The notes: generated from the letters alone by a model not told the origin. DNA of 64,000 nt from Methylacidimicrobium sp. AP8 (GCF_903064525.1 NZ_LR797830.1:1488001-1552000); one strand, 5' to 3'; counted from the stretch's first letter, positions 21,763 through 32,170 are shown. Made by a program: numbers and translations.

Positions 21763-22782
21763 TCAGGGGGAAAAGAGCCGCACCAGCGGCGAAAAGAAGT
21801 CCTTGGCGCCGTTCTCCCCCCCAGGGGGTTCGATCTTGGGCCTTTCTTCGAGATCGAGCCGCACCAGCAGCCCTCCGGCCGGCACGATTTCCCGGACCGG
21901 AGCCGGATGCTCCTTGTCGATTTCGATCACCGCCTTCCGTTCGATCCGCAAGCCCGAAAGATGCGAGGAGAAGATGGCGGTATCGAAGCGCTCGCCGAAG
22001 GGGAAGATCGCCGCGCTGGCGAGCAATCCTTCGATTGTCCGCCGCGTCGCCAAGCCCGCTTCATGGGCGATGAAGAGTCCTCCTTTCGCATCGGTATCGA
22101 CGAAGAACCGGCCATAGACCCAGGTCTGGGCCGGATGGCTTCCCCGTTCCTTCCAGACGCGCGCGATGTCGGAGAAATGCAGGAGGATCGGGTGGTTCGC
22201 AGGGCCGGCCTTCCCCGGCCTCCGGCGACGATCGGCGCTTTCCTCCGGTTCGGCTCTTTCGGCTGCCGACTCCGCTCCCGCCTCTTTCCCGTTGCACTTC
22301 CAGAGCGGTTCGGGCGGCGCCGAAAGCCGGAGCCGCGCATAAAAGGACCTTCCCTGCAACATCTCCAGGACCTGGGCCGGCGCGTCCCGCGCGATGGCGA
22401 AACGCCTCCCTTCCTGGAGCCCGGGGATCGGAAACTCCGTTTCGCAAATGACGATTTGCACGATGGGCTCTGTCGGCAGGACGGAGAACGACGAGATCTT
22501 TTGCAGCACGGTGTAGCTCAAGAGCCGAGGAAAACTGGCGGCAAAGACCCCTTCCCGGACGGGCCCCCAGGCGGTGAACTCGCCGTAGGTCCAAAGATTG
22601 CGCGGCCGGTTGCCGAACTTCGCGATTTTTTTGTGGAGCTCGGGGAAGGGCAGCACGGCATCCTGGGCGCCGTGGGCAGGGGCGCCGGAAAGGACCGGCC
22701 AGCCGAGCAGCGCGAAGGCGAGCCAGGCCATGGCCGGCCCGCCTCTTCTCTTTCCGCCGGAAGTCCTTCGCGTCCCGTGCAT
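21763..22782 (-). CDS. Exported protein of unknown function
   Basis: A 339-residue protein with an N-terminal signal peptide (AMAWLAFALLGWPVLSGAPAHGA). No domain is recognised. Two related-looking halves each contain W-Y/V-G-x-F motifs (LWTYGEFTAWG, WVYGRFFVDTD), separated by a charged Arg/Glu-rich linker around residue 170. It ends PLVRLFSP. It is convergent with the flavoprotein gene and upstream-neighbour of the PDZ protein on the same strand, 116 bases away. Likely periplasmic; nothing more can be said. Confidence 0.7.
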   Translation of the reverse strand: MHGTRRTSGGKRRGGPAMAWLAFALLGWPVLSGAPAHGAQDAVLPFPELHKKIAKFGNRPRNLWTYGEFTAWGPVREGVFAASFPRLLSYTVLQKISSFSVLPTEPIVQIVICETEFPIPGLQEGRRFAIARDAPAQVLEMLQGRSFYARLRLSAPPEPLWKCNGKEAGAESAAERAEPEESADRRRRPGKAGPANHPILLHFSDIARVWKERGSHPAQTWVYGRFFVDTDAKGGLFIAHEAGLATRRTIEGLLASAAIFPFGERFDTAIFSSHLSGLRIERKAVIEIDKEHPAPVREIVPAGGLLVRLDLEERPKIEPPGGENGAKDFFSPLVRLFSP

Positions 22783-22898
22783 TCGAACCTTTGCGCAGAA
22801 GGTTGTATCAAGATTCGGCTAAGAACACATTCCTTTTTCCGGCAGGCCGCCGGCCGCGTCCCGCCCGGGCACCCGCATCCCCCCGCATCCGGCCGGCC

Positions 22899-23858
22899 CT
22901 ACCGCTCCGGCCCGTCGAGGAGACTCCCCTTTGACACGGGAGGCAGAGGCACGGTCAAGGAAACCGGGGCGGGATTCCCCGCCCGCGCGACGGCCAGGGT
23001 CAGCTCCGTTCTCCCGGCGGCCCTCTCCCGCCGATAGAGGGCCAAAAAGGCCGAGAGCTTCCGGGGGCAAGGCTTCCCGTCCAGGGAAACGATTCGATCC
23101 TGCGCCCGGAGACCCGCCTGCTGCCCGGCGCTCCCGGCTTCGACCGCGAGCACGGTCGGAGCCCCCCGGCGCTCAGCCAGGAGCAAGCCGAGCGGGAGCG
23201 CCAGCGGCTCGTCGCGGACCCGCCTCCTCCCCTTCCGCCGGTCCTTGCCGGGCGTGCTTCCCCTTTCCGCCGCCTTTCCCGGATGCTGCGGCGCCGCGGC
23301 GGGAAGGGAGAAGACCAGCCGCAGATCGGAGCCGTCCAGCCGGTCCAACGCCTCTCGGAAAGCTGCGGCGGAAGTCCAGGCCTCGGTCCCTCCGGCCCCG
23401 CCCTTTCCGTTCCCGTTCCGGCCCGTTCCCCGCATCCCGGCGGTGATGCCCATCGGCAGCCCCCCGAGCCGGATGCCCCCGAGCGGCATCGGCAGGCGCC
23501 GGGGCGCCTTCCCCGTCCGGTCTTCCCCGTCGGAATCCCGGGCGTCCTTCGGTCTCGCATACAGGCGGTGCAGCCGGGCCTCGGGAGGAACGACGGTCCG
23601 TTCGTTGACGGCTAGGGGATAGCGCACGCGGACCTCGGGCCCCCGTTGCACGAGCGGAAAGGCGGCGGAGAGCGGAGGGACGGTTTTGAGCGGAGCGGTT
23701 TCCTGGGCCGGAACCGAGGAAACGGTCCACCAGCCGGAAAGGAAGAACGCCGCCATGGCGGCCGCCGCCCGGCGGACGGCACCGCCCGGCAAGCAGGGCC
23801 TCTTCTCCGGCCGCCGCATCCGCCATCGCTGCATCCGGCACCTCAAAGGCATCCCCAT
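22899..23858 (-). CDS. Exported PDZ-domain protein
   Basis: About 319 residues. A signal-type segment (AAAAMAAFFLSGWWTVSSVPAQE) is followed by a basic/glycine-rich middle with GRNGNGKGG and a C-terminal PDZ-like domain (LAVEAGSAGQQAGLRAQDRIVSLDGKPCP). No protease catalytic triad is visible, so it is probably a scaffold or peptidoglycan/secretion-related periplasmic factor rather than an active protease. Starts at 23858 or 23852 are both ATG. It is divergent from the methyltransferase gene at 23960. Confidence 0.65.
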   Translation of the reverse strand: MGMPLRCRMQRWRMRRPEKRPCLPGGAVRRAAAAMAAFFLSGWWTVSSVPAQETAPLKTVPPLSAAFPLVQRGPEVRVRYPLAVNERTVVPPEARLHRLYARPKDARDSDGEDRTGKAPRRLPMPLGGIRLGGLPMGITAGMRGTGRNGNGKGGAGGTEAWTSAAAFREALDRLDGSDLRLVFSLPAAAPQHPGKAAERGSTPGKDRRKGRRRVRDEPLALPLGLLLAERRGAPTVLAVEAGSAGQQAGLRAQDRIVSLDGKPCPRKLSAFLALYRRERAAGRTELTLAVARAGNPAPVSLTVPLPPVSKGSLLDGPER

Positions 23859-23959
23859 CGCGACCTCACAACCTAGCCGGCCGGTTGCGCCAAAGAGCAA
23901 ATCTCTTGCCACGGTCGCTTCGCTCCGGGCAAAACCTTTCTTGCGCGAGACGGATCAAG

Positions 23960-24868
23960 ATGGCCTGTATCGGCCGATCGATGCAACCGCCGCGATCGTC
24001 CTTCCCGAAGAGCCGGTTCCGGCTGCTCCCGGCCTTCACCTTTTCCTTGTTCCTTTTCGCGAACGCAGCGGCGCCGGGCAAGCCCGTGGTCTGGGATTCC
24101 CCCCGCCTCGCGCGGGAGTACGAACGGAAGAGCGGGGCGCAATACGAAATGGGCATCCGGCTCGTCGCCCTCCTGGGGATTTCCCCGGGCAGCTCCGTTC
24201 TCGACCTGGGCTGCGGCACGGGGGAACTCGCCTCCGCCGTCGCCCGGATCGTCGGGCCCCGGGGCAAGGTCCTCGGCATGGATCCTTCCCCCTACCGGAT
24301 CGCCCTCGCCGAGCGGCGGGCGCGGAAGGGCCTCGCCTTCGCCGTGGGCGGCTCCGAGGATCTCCGCTCCTTGCCTTCTCGATCGTTCGATGTCGTCTAC
24401 CTCAATTACGTCTTGCACTGGATCGACGACCGGCGCCGGACGCTCCGAGAGATCCACCGGATCCTCAAGCCCGGGGGCAAGCTCGGGATCAGCTTCGAGG
24501 ACACCAGCCGGCCCTCGGAGATCGATGCGATCATCGAGCGGTCGGCCAAGGAGGCCCTGGGCACGCTTCCTTCCGGCCTCTTCCTGGCCACGGCTCCTTT
24601 AGGCCGCGCGCAGCTCGAGGAAATGCTGCGGGAGGCCGGCTTCCGGCTCCTTCGGATCCAGGCCGTCCAATCGGAAGATTGCGCCCGGACGCCCGCGGAG
24701 CTGCTCGCCTTTTGGCGGGCGAGCAGCGCAGGGAGGTTCCTCTCGGGCGTCTCCCGGGAGGAGCGCCGGCGGATCGAAGCCCGGATCTCCGAGCGGCTGG
24801 CGGCCTTGGCCGGCTCCGAGATCCGCATCACGAGCGAAACGTTTCTCCTCGTGGCCGAGCGAGAGTAA
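23960..24868 (+). CDS. SAM-dependent methyltransferase (paralogue 1)
   Basis: A 302-residue class I methyltransferase with SAM-binding LDLGCGTGELASAV, acidic loop GMDPSPYRI, DVVYLNYVLHWIDDRRRTL and ILKPGGKLGISFED. An N-terminal hydrophobic stretch (FRLLPAFTFSLFLFANAA) may be a membrane anchor or an overextended start. It is clearly related to the gene at 28222-29022 (same order of motifs, same C-terminal EFF/AFWRASSxGxFL element), and the two flank the TonB receptor and a hydrolase. Small-molecule substrate is likely but unidentified. Confidence 0.82.
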   Translation: MACIGRSMQPPRSSFPKSRFRLLPAFTFSLFLFANAAAPGKPVVWDSPRLAREYERKSGAQYEMGIRLVALLGISPGSSVLDLGCGTGELASAVARIVGPRGKVLGMDPSPYRIALAERRARKGLAFAVGGSEDLRSLPSRSFDVVYLNYVLHWIDDRRRTLREIHRILKPGGKLGISFEDTSRPSEIDAIIERSAKEALGTLPSGLFLATAPLGRAQLEEMLREAGFRLLRIQAVQSEDCARTPAELLAFWRASSAGRFLSGVSREERRRIEARISERLAALAGSEIRITSETFLLVAERE

Positions 24869-24995
24869 GCCGGCAGACGGCTCGGCTCCGGCCTTCGGAA
24901 AAGAAGGCAAGCGCGCGCTAAAAATTGGCAAGCCGCCGTTAGCGGCCGGGCGGAGGGCTCCGCTATTCTCTCCCATCCGCAGTCCCCCAAGGAAG

Positions 24996-27481
24996 ATGGT
25001 TCGAAAATACAGCGCCGCCTGCTGGGCCTGCCTCAGCCTCCTGGCCTCCGTGGGCTTCGCGGAAGCTCGGGACTCCGCGTCCGACCTGAGCTCCTCTCCG
25101 CCCTATGCCGAACCGACCCGGCTTCCCGAGGTGACGGTCAGCGCCGTCCAGGAACAACCCCCCGCTCCCGCCCGGGAAGCGACCTCGGTCTACGGGCCCG
25201 ACCTCTCCATTATGGATACTCCCCGCGACGTTCTCCCGGTCTCCCGGGAGGAGCTCGATACCGTGATGGCCCAGCAGGTCAATGACCTGGTCGCCTTCAG
25301 CCCCTCGGTCAACCCCACCGAGGCGACGGGAAACGTCGTGAGCGAGCCCGTGGTCCGCGGGCTCCCCGCGACAGCCTTCCGGAACGGGATGCTCGTCGGC
25401 TTCTCCAGCGGAGGGAACTGGGGACCGCTCCTCAACATCAACGCCGACGATTCGCTCGACGTCGTCACGGGGCCGGTGAGCATCGTCTTCGGCCCCCAGG
25501 AGTTCGCCGGAGGGTATGTCAATGAGGTGACCAAGCAGCCGTTTTTCGACCGCTTCCGGGGCGACGCTTACTACAGCTTGGGGATGTACGACACCAACCT
25601 ATGGAACATCGATATCGGCGGCCCCGTCGGGAAGGACAAAAAGCTCGCCTACCGCTTCGACTACTTCGGCCAGGAAGGCTATGCGCCTTACAACTATTAC
25701 GATGGTTCCTACTTGGACCGGGAGTGCGCCTACCTCGCCCTTTCCTGGAAGCCGACCGAGGAGGTTCAGGTCGACTGGAACGGAGAGATCGACCGGAATT
25801 CCTTTCTCCCCTACGCCGGGGTCAATCGACCGACCCAGGCCCTGATCGACAGCGGCCTCTACCAGAGCGGACCCTGGATCGGCTACTACACCCCTCCGGC
25901 GACCGCGGCGCAGCCCTTCGGCCGGTTTCATCCCGGCCGGGGGACTCCCCCTCCGGGCTCCGGATATGCTGTCGCCTGGGGACCCGAGGTTCCGATCGGC
26001 GGCCGCGCCAACCTTTTCGACACCTCGCTCGACTCCTCGCGTCAGCTCTACGCCGTGAGCCAGGCAATCGCCACGATCCGGCTCAATGAGCGGTTGACCC
26101 TCGTGAACAACACGCTTTTTGAGTATTTCCAAGCGAACGCCGCCCAGCCGGTCCCCGACCCGACCTGGGTCGTCCTGCCCTACGGGGTCGATCTGGCCGA
26201 CCGGCTCGAAATCCGCTGGGAACCCGAACAAAAGAGTTCCTGGTTCTCGCAAAGCGTGGACGGCGGCCTCGCCTTCCGCTTTCTGAGCGACGAGGAGTAT
26301 TCGGGAAGCTGGCACCCGACGAGCAACCAGGCCGACATGAGCAAGCCGATCACGGCAAGCGACGCCTCGCTCCCCGTTCCTTACTCCCTGGCGATCAGTC
26401 CCGCCTACGACAACCCGTTCCTCACCGACATCCCGATTCCGGGCTATCCGGGAGAATATTACAACGTCGACAACTTCGCCTCGACCCGGTGCAACTTCCA
26501 GGAGATCTCGCCCTTCCTCCAGGACATCCTCCATTTCGGAGAAAAGGCGACTCTCTTCCTCGGAGCCCGGCTTGACGCCTACTTCGTCGACGCCCGCCCC
26601 CGTCCGGCACCCCCGCCCTGCTCATCGGCCCCGCCTATGACGCCACCGCGACGAGCGCCCTCCTGCCGCAGCTGACCGCCAGCCCCACCTACCGGATCTT
26701 TCCCTGGATGTCCTGGTATGCGACCTACTATTTCGGGCAGACGACCGCCCAGTCGATCTTCGGCTCCTTCGCGCCCGAGTTCACCAGCACCTACTACCAT
26801 CAGACCCAGACCCTCTACGAAACCGGCCTCAAGTTCTCCCTCCTCCGGGACACCCTCTTCCTCGCCCTCTCGGCCTACGCCCAATCGGGCTTCATCCCGG
26901 CCTTCGTCCTCCCCGGAGGCGCCACTCCGACCGTGTCGGCCAACGTCCAAGGAGTCCAACTCGAGGGGAGCTACCGGCCGAGCCGCCGTTTTTGGGCGAA
27001 CTTCGGCTTCAACTACATGCAAGGATACGAAAACTGGACCAACACCGACGGCGTCGGCCCCACCACCTTCACCCCCTATCCGGCCGACGTGGCCGCGCAG
27101 TACGGCCTTCCGGTCAGCCAGATCGTCTCCCTCGCCCCGGGCATCTATCCCTTCATCGGCTTCCCCAAGGAGTACGGCAACCTGATGCTCACCTACAAGA
27201 CCGACGCGGGCTTCGGTGCCTCCTTCTGGGCGATCGGGCAGGGCGGCCAGTTCCTCTCCTACGACTACGCGGTCCGGGCTCCGGCCTGGTACACCCTGAA
27301 CGCGAGCCTCTTTTATGCCGCCGAGCACTGGGAGGCGCGGATCTGGCTCTACAACCTCACCGACAACCACTACTGGATCGCCGGGGCGCCGGGCTTTACC
27401 CCCGCCCGGACCGCGAACCTCGAATATGCCGCGCTCCAAATGCCCTTTTGGGTCCAGGCCATGATCCGCGTCTCCTTCTAG
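24996..27481 (+). CDS. TonB-dependent outer-membrane receptor, frame break near 26600
   Basis: An energised outer-membrane uptake channel for a siderophore or other ligand. Signal peptide (MVRKYSAACWACLSLLASVG), plug domain with PRDVLPVSREELDTVMAQQ and VVTGPVSIVFGPQEFAGG, then beta-barrel strands ending VQAMIRVSF with the terminal Phe required for barrel assembly. The first frame ends at 26675; the barrel continues in the next frame from before LIGPAYDATATSALLPQLT. Adding one C to the C5 run at 26597-26601 joins them seamlessly. Either a recent frameshift mutation or a homopolymer error. Methyltransferases and a hydrolase surround it; no TonB or regulator is adjacent. Confidence 0.85.
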
Positions 27482-28183
27482 CGGAGGCGATGGCCGAAAA
27501 ACTCCAGGAGGAGCAGCCAGGACATCCGCGCCGCCTCGGGCTCGTAGCTGCCCCGATCCTCGCAAAAGAATCCGTGGCCCGCCTCCGAAAAGCTCACCTC
27601 GATGAAGCTCTTCCCCGCCGCCCGAAGCGCGTCGGCGGTCGCGCGCGCATCCGCCGGCGGCACGTGCTGGTCGCGCCCTCCCCAGAAAAGCAGAAGCGGC
27701 GCCTGCACATCCTTCGCCCGCCCCAGGAGCCCCGGCGCGATCCCCGCCGTAAAAGGAGCAGGCGGCGCGCAGGGGAGCGACCGTGCTGCTCAGAAAGGCG
27801 ACCCGGCCCCCGAAGCAGAAGCCGACCGCCCCGACCGCTCCGCTCCCGTTGACGCTCAGCCACCGGTAGCCGCCTTGCACGTCGGCGGAAAGCTGCTCGA
27901 GGGTAACCTGCCGGAGATGGGCGAGCGCTTGCGGAAAGTCCTCGTAGCTCCCCTCCCACCGCGGAGCGCTCCGGTGGTAGAGATCCGGGGCGAGCGCCAG
28001 ATAGCCCTCTCCGGCGATCCGCTCGGTGACGTTCCGGATGTGGTGGTTGACCCCGAAGGCCTCCATGAAGACGAGCACACCCGGATAGGCTCCGGGAGCG
28101 GAGGGCCGCGCCAGGAAACCCGAAAACCGGCTCCCGTCGGCGGCTTCAAGATCCACCCAATGCGAATCGACTTCGGTTTTCAT
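27478..28183 (-). CDS. Dienelactone hydrolase-family protein, frame break near 27750
   Basis: About 235 residues, cytoplasmic, hydrolysing lactone or ester substrates. N-terminal half: GVLVFMEAFGVNHHIRNV, YLALAPDLYHRSAP and the nucleophile VGFCFGGRVA, where Cys replaces Ser as is usual in this family. The C-terminal half is one frame over: LLLFWGGRDQHVPPADARA (acid) and SEAGHGFFCEDRGSYEP (His). The break falls at GGCGGGGATC near 27750; removing one G restores SFYGGIAPGLLGRAKD. Its stop codon overlaps the convergent TonB receptor end by four bases. Confidence 0.82.
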
Positions 28184-28221
28184 CGCCGCGCCCTTCCCTT
28201 AGGTTTTTCCAAAAGCCGCGC

Positions 28222-29022
28222 TTAGTCCTTACGCTCGGCGACCAACAGCAGCCGCCGGAATCTTCTCTCGATCCCTCGTGCCGTCCGGAGCTTTTCGAGC
28301 TCTCGGCGGATTCTTCCCGTGACTGCCGCCCGGCGCTCGGCGGGAACTAGGGCCAAAAAGTTTCCGAAGCTGCTCGCTTGAAAGAATTCGAGGAGATCGT
28401 CCACGCGATCCACAAAGTCGCTGTGGAGGGTAGACTCCACCTCGACGAACGGAAAGCCCGCCGCGAGGACCAGCGCGCGCAGCTCCTCGGCCGAAAGCAG
28501 GAAGGGAGAGATCCGCGCGCCCTCCGGAATCCCGCCCATGACCGAAGCGATCGCCTCCCGGATGATCGCAGAAAAGGGATTGGGCTGCTCCTTGTCTCCG
28601 GTCGCGATCCCGAGCCTCCCGCCCGGCCGGAGAATCCGGCGGATCTCCCGCAGCGCCTCCTCCTTCCGTTCGATCCAGTGGAAGACGCTGTTGAGGCAGA
28701 CGGCATCCCACGACCGGTCGGCGAAGCGGGGGAGATCGTCGCTCCCCCCGAGCGCGAAGGAGAGGCCCGGCCGGGCCCGCTTCCGGGCGATCTCGAGGCG
28801 AAAGGGGAGCGGGTCGATCCCGAGGACCTCTCCGGAAGGGCCGACCCGCTGCGCCAGATGCTCCGCCAGCCGGCCCGTGCCGCAACCGACGTCGAGCACC
28901 CGTTGCCCCGGCCGGATCCCCAAGCGGTCGACCAAGAGCGTCCCGAAGCGGAACTGCGTGTCGCTCAAGCGATCGTAGCTTTCGGCAAGCTCCCGCGTAT
29001 CCAAGTCGAATTGGGTCGTCAT
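28222..29022 (-). CDS. SAM-dependent methyltransferase (paralogue 2)
   Basis: A 266-residue class I methyltransferase: VLDVGCGTGRLAEHLAQ, GIDPLPFRLEIARKRA, DAVCLNSVFHWIERKEEAL, ILRPGGRLGIATGDKE. It shares order and wording of motifs with the gene at 23960-24868 and lacks that protein's hydrophobic N-terminus. It follows the hydrolase gene on the same strand after 38 bases and may be cotranscribed. Substrate unknown; related proteins methylate small organic or metalloid compounds. Confidence 0.85.
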   Translation of the reverse strand: MTTQFDLDTRELAESYDRLSDTQFRFGTLLVDRLGIRPGQRVLDVGCGTGRLAEHLAQRVGPSGEVLGIDPLPFRLEIARKRARPGLSFALGGSDDLPRFADRSWDAVCLNSVFHWIERKEEALREIRRILRPGGRLGIATGDKEQPNPFSAIIREAIASVMGGIPEGARISPFLLSAEELRALVLAAGFPFVEVESTLHSDFVDRVDDLLEFFQASSFGNFLALVPAERRAAVTGRIRRELEKLRTARGIERRFRRLLLVAERKD

Positions 29023-29149
29023 CCCGCCCAATGTATGTACGCCTCCGCGGGCGGCCGGGCGAATGCAAAGGGCCGGATCGGGCCTCCCCGTCGCGGAGGA
29101 TCGGGGCGGCCGGCCGGCGCCCAAAGGAAATCCCGGGGAGCGCGACGCC

Positions 29150-30133
29150 CTACCGGGCGGACTTTTTCCTTTCCCGATCCCGCGCCACCTGCTCGGAGAT
29201 CCAGGCGTAGGTGCGCGCGATCCCCTTTTCCAACGGCTCCGAGGGCGCCCAGCCGAGCTTTTCCCGGATCAGCCGGTTGTCCGAGTTCCTTCCCCGGACT
29301 CCCAAGGGGCCGGGAATATTCCGGATCGAAATGCTCTTGCCGGCCACCCGGGCGATCAGCCGGGCCAAGTCGTTGATCCGGATCATCTCCTCGGAGCCGA
29401 CGTTGACCGGTCCGGGGAAATCCGACCGCATCAGCCGGCGGGTGGCCTCCACGCATTCGTCGATGTAGAGGAAGGAGCGGGTCTGCCGGCCGTCCCCCCA
29501 AACCTCGATCTCCCCCCCGTCGGGGACCTCCGCGATCTTCCGGCAGAGGGCGGCCGGAGCCTTCTCCCCCCCCTTCCAGGTCCCCTCCGGCCCGAAGATG
29601 TTGTGGTAGCGCGCCACCCGCACCTCCATCCCGTAGTTCCGGGCGAAGGAGAGGTAGAGGCGCTCGCTGAAGAGCTTTTCCCAGCCGTACTCGCTGTCGG
29701 GCGCGGCGGGGTAGGCGCTCTCCTCGGCGCAGAGGGGATTCTCGGGGTCTTCCTGGTTGTAGGCCGGATAGATGCAGGCCGAGGAGGAGTAGAAGATCCG
29801 CTTGACCCGCCTCCTCCGGCAGGCGTCGAGCATGTTCAGGTTGATGGTCGCCGAATTGTGGAGGATGTCGGCGTCGTGCTCGCCGGTGAACACAAATCCC
29901 GCCCCCCCCATGTCGGCCGCAAGCTGGTAGACCTCGTCGAACCCCCGGTCGACCACGAGCCGGCAGAAATCCTGGTCCCGCAGATCCCCCTGCACGAAAT
30001 CATCGGCCTCGGTCGGGGAGAACTCGGGGAACTTGAGATCGACCCCCCGGACCCAATAGCCCTCTCTCTTGAGCCTCCGAACCAAGTGGCTCCCGATGAA
30101 CCCTCCCGCTCCGCAAACCAGCGCATCCGGCAT
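29150..30133 (-). CDS. NAD-dependent sugar epimerase, GDP-mannose 3,5-epimerase-like
   Basis: A 327-residue extended short-chain dehydrogenase acting on nucleotide sugars. NAD-binding VCGAGGFIGSHLVRRL, the family-specific LAADMGGAGFVFTGEHDADI that resembles GDP-mannose 3,5-epimerases, catalytic YGWEKLFSERLYL (Y-x3-K) and GDGRQTRSFLYIDE. The ATG at 30133 has an excellent AAGGAGG seven bases upstream. It forms a likely unit with the upstream glycosyltransferase gene on the same strand, pointing to exopolysaccharide or lipopolysaccharide sugar supply. Exact product sugar is uncertain. Confidence 0.88.
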   Translation of the reverse strand: MPDALVCGAGGFIGSHLVRRLKREGYWVRGVDLKFPEFSPTEADDFVQGDLRDQDFCRLVVDRGFDEVYQLAADMGGAGFVFTGEHDADILHNSATINLNMLDACRRRRVKRIFYSSSACIYPAYNQEDPENPLCAEESAYPAAPDSEYGWEKLFSERLYLSFARNYGMEVRVARYHNIFGPEGTWKGGEKAPAALCRKIAEVPDGGEIEVWGDGRQTRSFLYIDECVEATRRLMRSDFPGPVNVGSEEMIRINDLARLIARVAGKSISIRNIPGPLGVRGRNSDNRLIREKLGWAPSEPLEKGIARTYAWISEQVARDRERKKSAR

Positions 30134-30233
30134 AATTCCTCCTTGTCGGCCCGCCTCCGCTCCTCCTCTTCTGCGGCGCAAAGGCCCTCCGGTCAAGCCC
30201 GGCGAACTCCGGACCCTTCCCGGGGATCGGGCG

Positions 30234-31479
30234 CTATCCGGCTCCTTTCCGGGAGGCCAGCTCCGCGAGCGCCCGCTCCATCCGGAAGAGAGCGGCCTCC
30301 CGCGACCAGCGGGCCTCGGCATAGCTCCGGCCCGCCGCCCCCATCCGCCGCCGTCGCTCGGGATCCCGCCGGAGGTTCGCAAACCGCCTCGGCCAGCGCC
30401 CCGCCGTCCTCCGCCGGGACGCGCACCCCCGCACCCGCTTCCTCGGCCACGCGCGCCACCTCGCTCCCCGGGCTCACCGAGACGACCAGCGGCCTGCCGG
30501 CCGCCAAAAGGGTCATCACCTTCGAGGGGAAGACGATATCACCCACCTCGCGCTTCTGGGTGACCAGGCAGAGATCCGCCGCAGCCAGCATCCGATGGAA
30601 CTCCTCGCGCGGCAGGAGGGGCAAGAACGCCAGATTCGCCAGCCCCAGCGCGCGCGCCCGCTCCTCGAGAGCCGGCCGCGCCGCCCCGTCTCCGACGAGC
30701 AGGTAGAGAATTCCGGGATCGTCCACCGTAGCCCGGGCGGCCGCGAGCACGACCTCCAGCCCCTGTTTGACTCCCATGTTGCCCGAGTGGACGACCAGGA
30801 AACGACCCTGCCACCCTCTCTCCTCGCGGAAGGCGCCGCCCCCGCCCTCCAAGGGGATGGCAAAGAGGCTCGGATCGGCCCAATCGGGAAGGAGCAGAAC
30901 CTTATCCGGGGCCAAGCCTTTCCCGAGGATTCGCCGCCGCATCCCCTCGGTCAGGGTGCCTACCCTTCCGGCCCCCGTGTAGGCCGCCTTCTCGATCCCG
31001 TAGAGCAAGGAGAGGAACAGCCCCGGCCGGAGCATCCCCAAATCGCGGGCGGCGTCCGGCTGGAGGTCGGCGACGTGGAAGAGATAAGGCGCTCCCCAAA
31101 GCCGGGAGAGGAGCCGCGCCGCCAGGCCCAGGGCCAAGGGGGGCGAGGCCACCCAAAGGACCTCCGGCTTCCCGGAGCCGAGGGCCCGCAGCGTCGCCGA
31201 GGCGACGAAGCTGGCCTCGTGGAGGATCCGCTTCTTGGCGTCGACCCGCTCGGGCACGTAGAGGGGAGCGCGGAGGATGCGGACTCCGTTCCGCTCTTCG
31301 GAAACCAAGCCCCTGCCCCGGTACCCTTCGGCCACCTTCCACCGGGGGTAGTAGGGGAGGCCCGTGACCATCGTCACCTCGTGGCCCCGGCCCGCCAGAT
31401 ATTCGCAGCGGCCGGTGTTGAAGACCGCGATCCCGGTCTCCTCCGGCCAGTAGTTGATGCCCAGGAAAAGAATCCGCAT
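30234..31479 (-). CDS. Glycosyltransferase family 4 (WcaI-like), C-terminal frame break
   Basis: About 415 residues, GT-B fold, expected to transfer a sugar from a nucleotide donor during surface polysaccharide synthesis. Start MRILFLGINYWPEETGI matches WcaI/WbuB-like enzymes; HSGNMGVKQGLEVVLAA and FLPLLPREEFHRMLAAADL are typical acceptor/donor loops, and DIVFPSKVMTLLAAGRPLV is the E/K-containing donor site. The last 65 residues (RRDPERRRRMGAAGRSYAE...) are in another frame; deleting one G near 30388 gives ALAEAFANLRRDPERR. The tail is family-typical, so the break is recent or an error. Confidence 0.84.
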
Positions 31480-31689
31480 GGCTCGCCGATCCGCCGGCCA
31501 CGCGGCGGACGCCGGCCGCGACCTCCGGCAGAGGATACAAGCCCCCGCCCCGTTTGACGAGACGTATCGGAAAGCCGGCTCCCGCCCGGACCTCCTCCTG
31601 CCGCGGGGGAAGCCGGACCTGCCGGCCGATTCTCGGGGCAGCCGGATCTTTTTTGAACGCCGCCGCCCCATTCCGCGTCTCAACCACCA

Positions 31690-31770
31690 GAAACCTCGAA
31701 GAATCGTTTTCCTCCTCAAACGATTCCCGAAAAGAGCGGCGCGGCGCAAAACCGCGCCGCTTCTTTTTTT
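31690..31770 (+). ncRNA. Predicted anti-SD small RNA, copy 0 (edge copy)
   Basis: Promoter TTGAAC (31653-31658), 17 bases, CGTCTC (31676-31681); predicted start eight bases later at GAAAC. Stem-loop 1 at 31701-31726: GAATCGTTT, loop TCCTCCTC, AAACGATTC. Stem-loop 2: GCGGCGCGG, loop CGCAAAA, CCGCGCCGC, then TTCTTTTTTT. Compared with inner copies the stem 2 base pair A-T is G-C, a compensatory change. Confidence 0.75.
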
Positions 31771-31860
31771 CCGCAGGACGACCGCGCACGGCCGCAGCCC
31801 GGGGCGGTTGCGGCCTTCCGCGGGCTCCTCCCTTCCTTGGGCGCTACAAATAATAAGGAA

Positions 31861-32040
31861 CGGACCGGCCGCCAACCCTCACCCTCCTCGGCGGCCCAGC
31901 CCCCCTTCTCCGGAGCCTTTTCCATTCGTCCGGCAAGCGCTTCGAGCGGGTCGACAAGAGAATGGGCGGCTTGCGGGCCGTCCCCGCGAAGCTGCTGCCG
32001 GAGGCTCTCGGAAGGAACGCCGGCAGCCGCGGGGCTGAGC
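31861..32040 (+). pseudogene. Degenerate copy of the coiled-coil ORF at the left edge
   Basis: Nucleotide similarity to the intact ORFs (CCCTCACCCTCCTCGGCGGC, GCAAGCGCTTCGAGC, GTCGACAAGAGAATG) but the start codon position reads ACG, indels disrupt the frame, and only one heptad unit can be recognised. It lies between RNA copies 0 and 1. Confidence 0.6.
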
Positions 32041-32090
32041 GGACAAAGATTTTTTGAACCTCTCCGCACCGAGCCGCGTCTCAACCGGCA

Positions 32091-32170
32091 GAAGCTTCCA
32101 ACGAATCGTTTTCCTCCTCTTGACGATTCCCGGAAGGACGGCGCGGCGCAAAACCGCGCCGTTCTTTTTT
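32091..32170 (+). ncRNA. Predicted anti-SD small RNA, copy 1
   Basis: Promoter TTGAAC 32054-32059, N17, CGTCTC 32077-32082; start at GAAGC. Stem-loop 1 at 32103-32129: GAATCGT/ACGATTC with loop containing TTTCCTCCTC; CTTCC and GGAAG outside it can extend the stem. Stem-loop 2: ACGGCGCGG, CGCAAAA, CCGCGCCGT followed by TCTTTTTT. Confidence 0.75.

Noticed and set aside
24869-24995. Cobalamin or other riboswitch before the TonB receptor
   Set aside because: No box or conserved core found; only a GC-rich leader.
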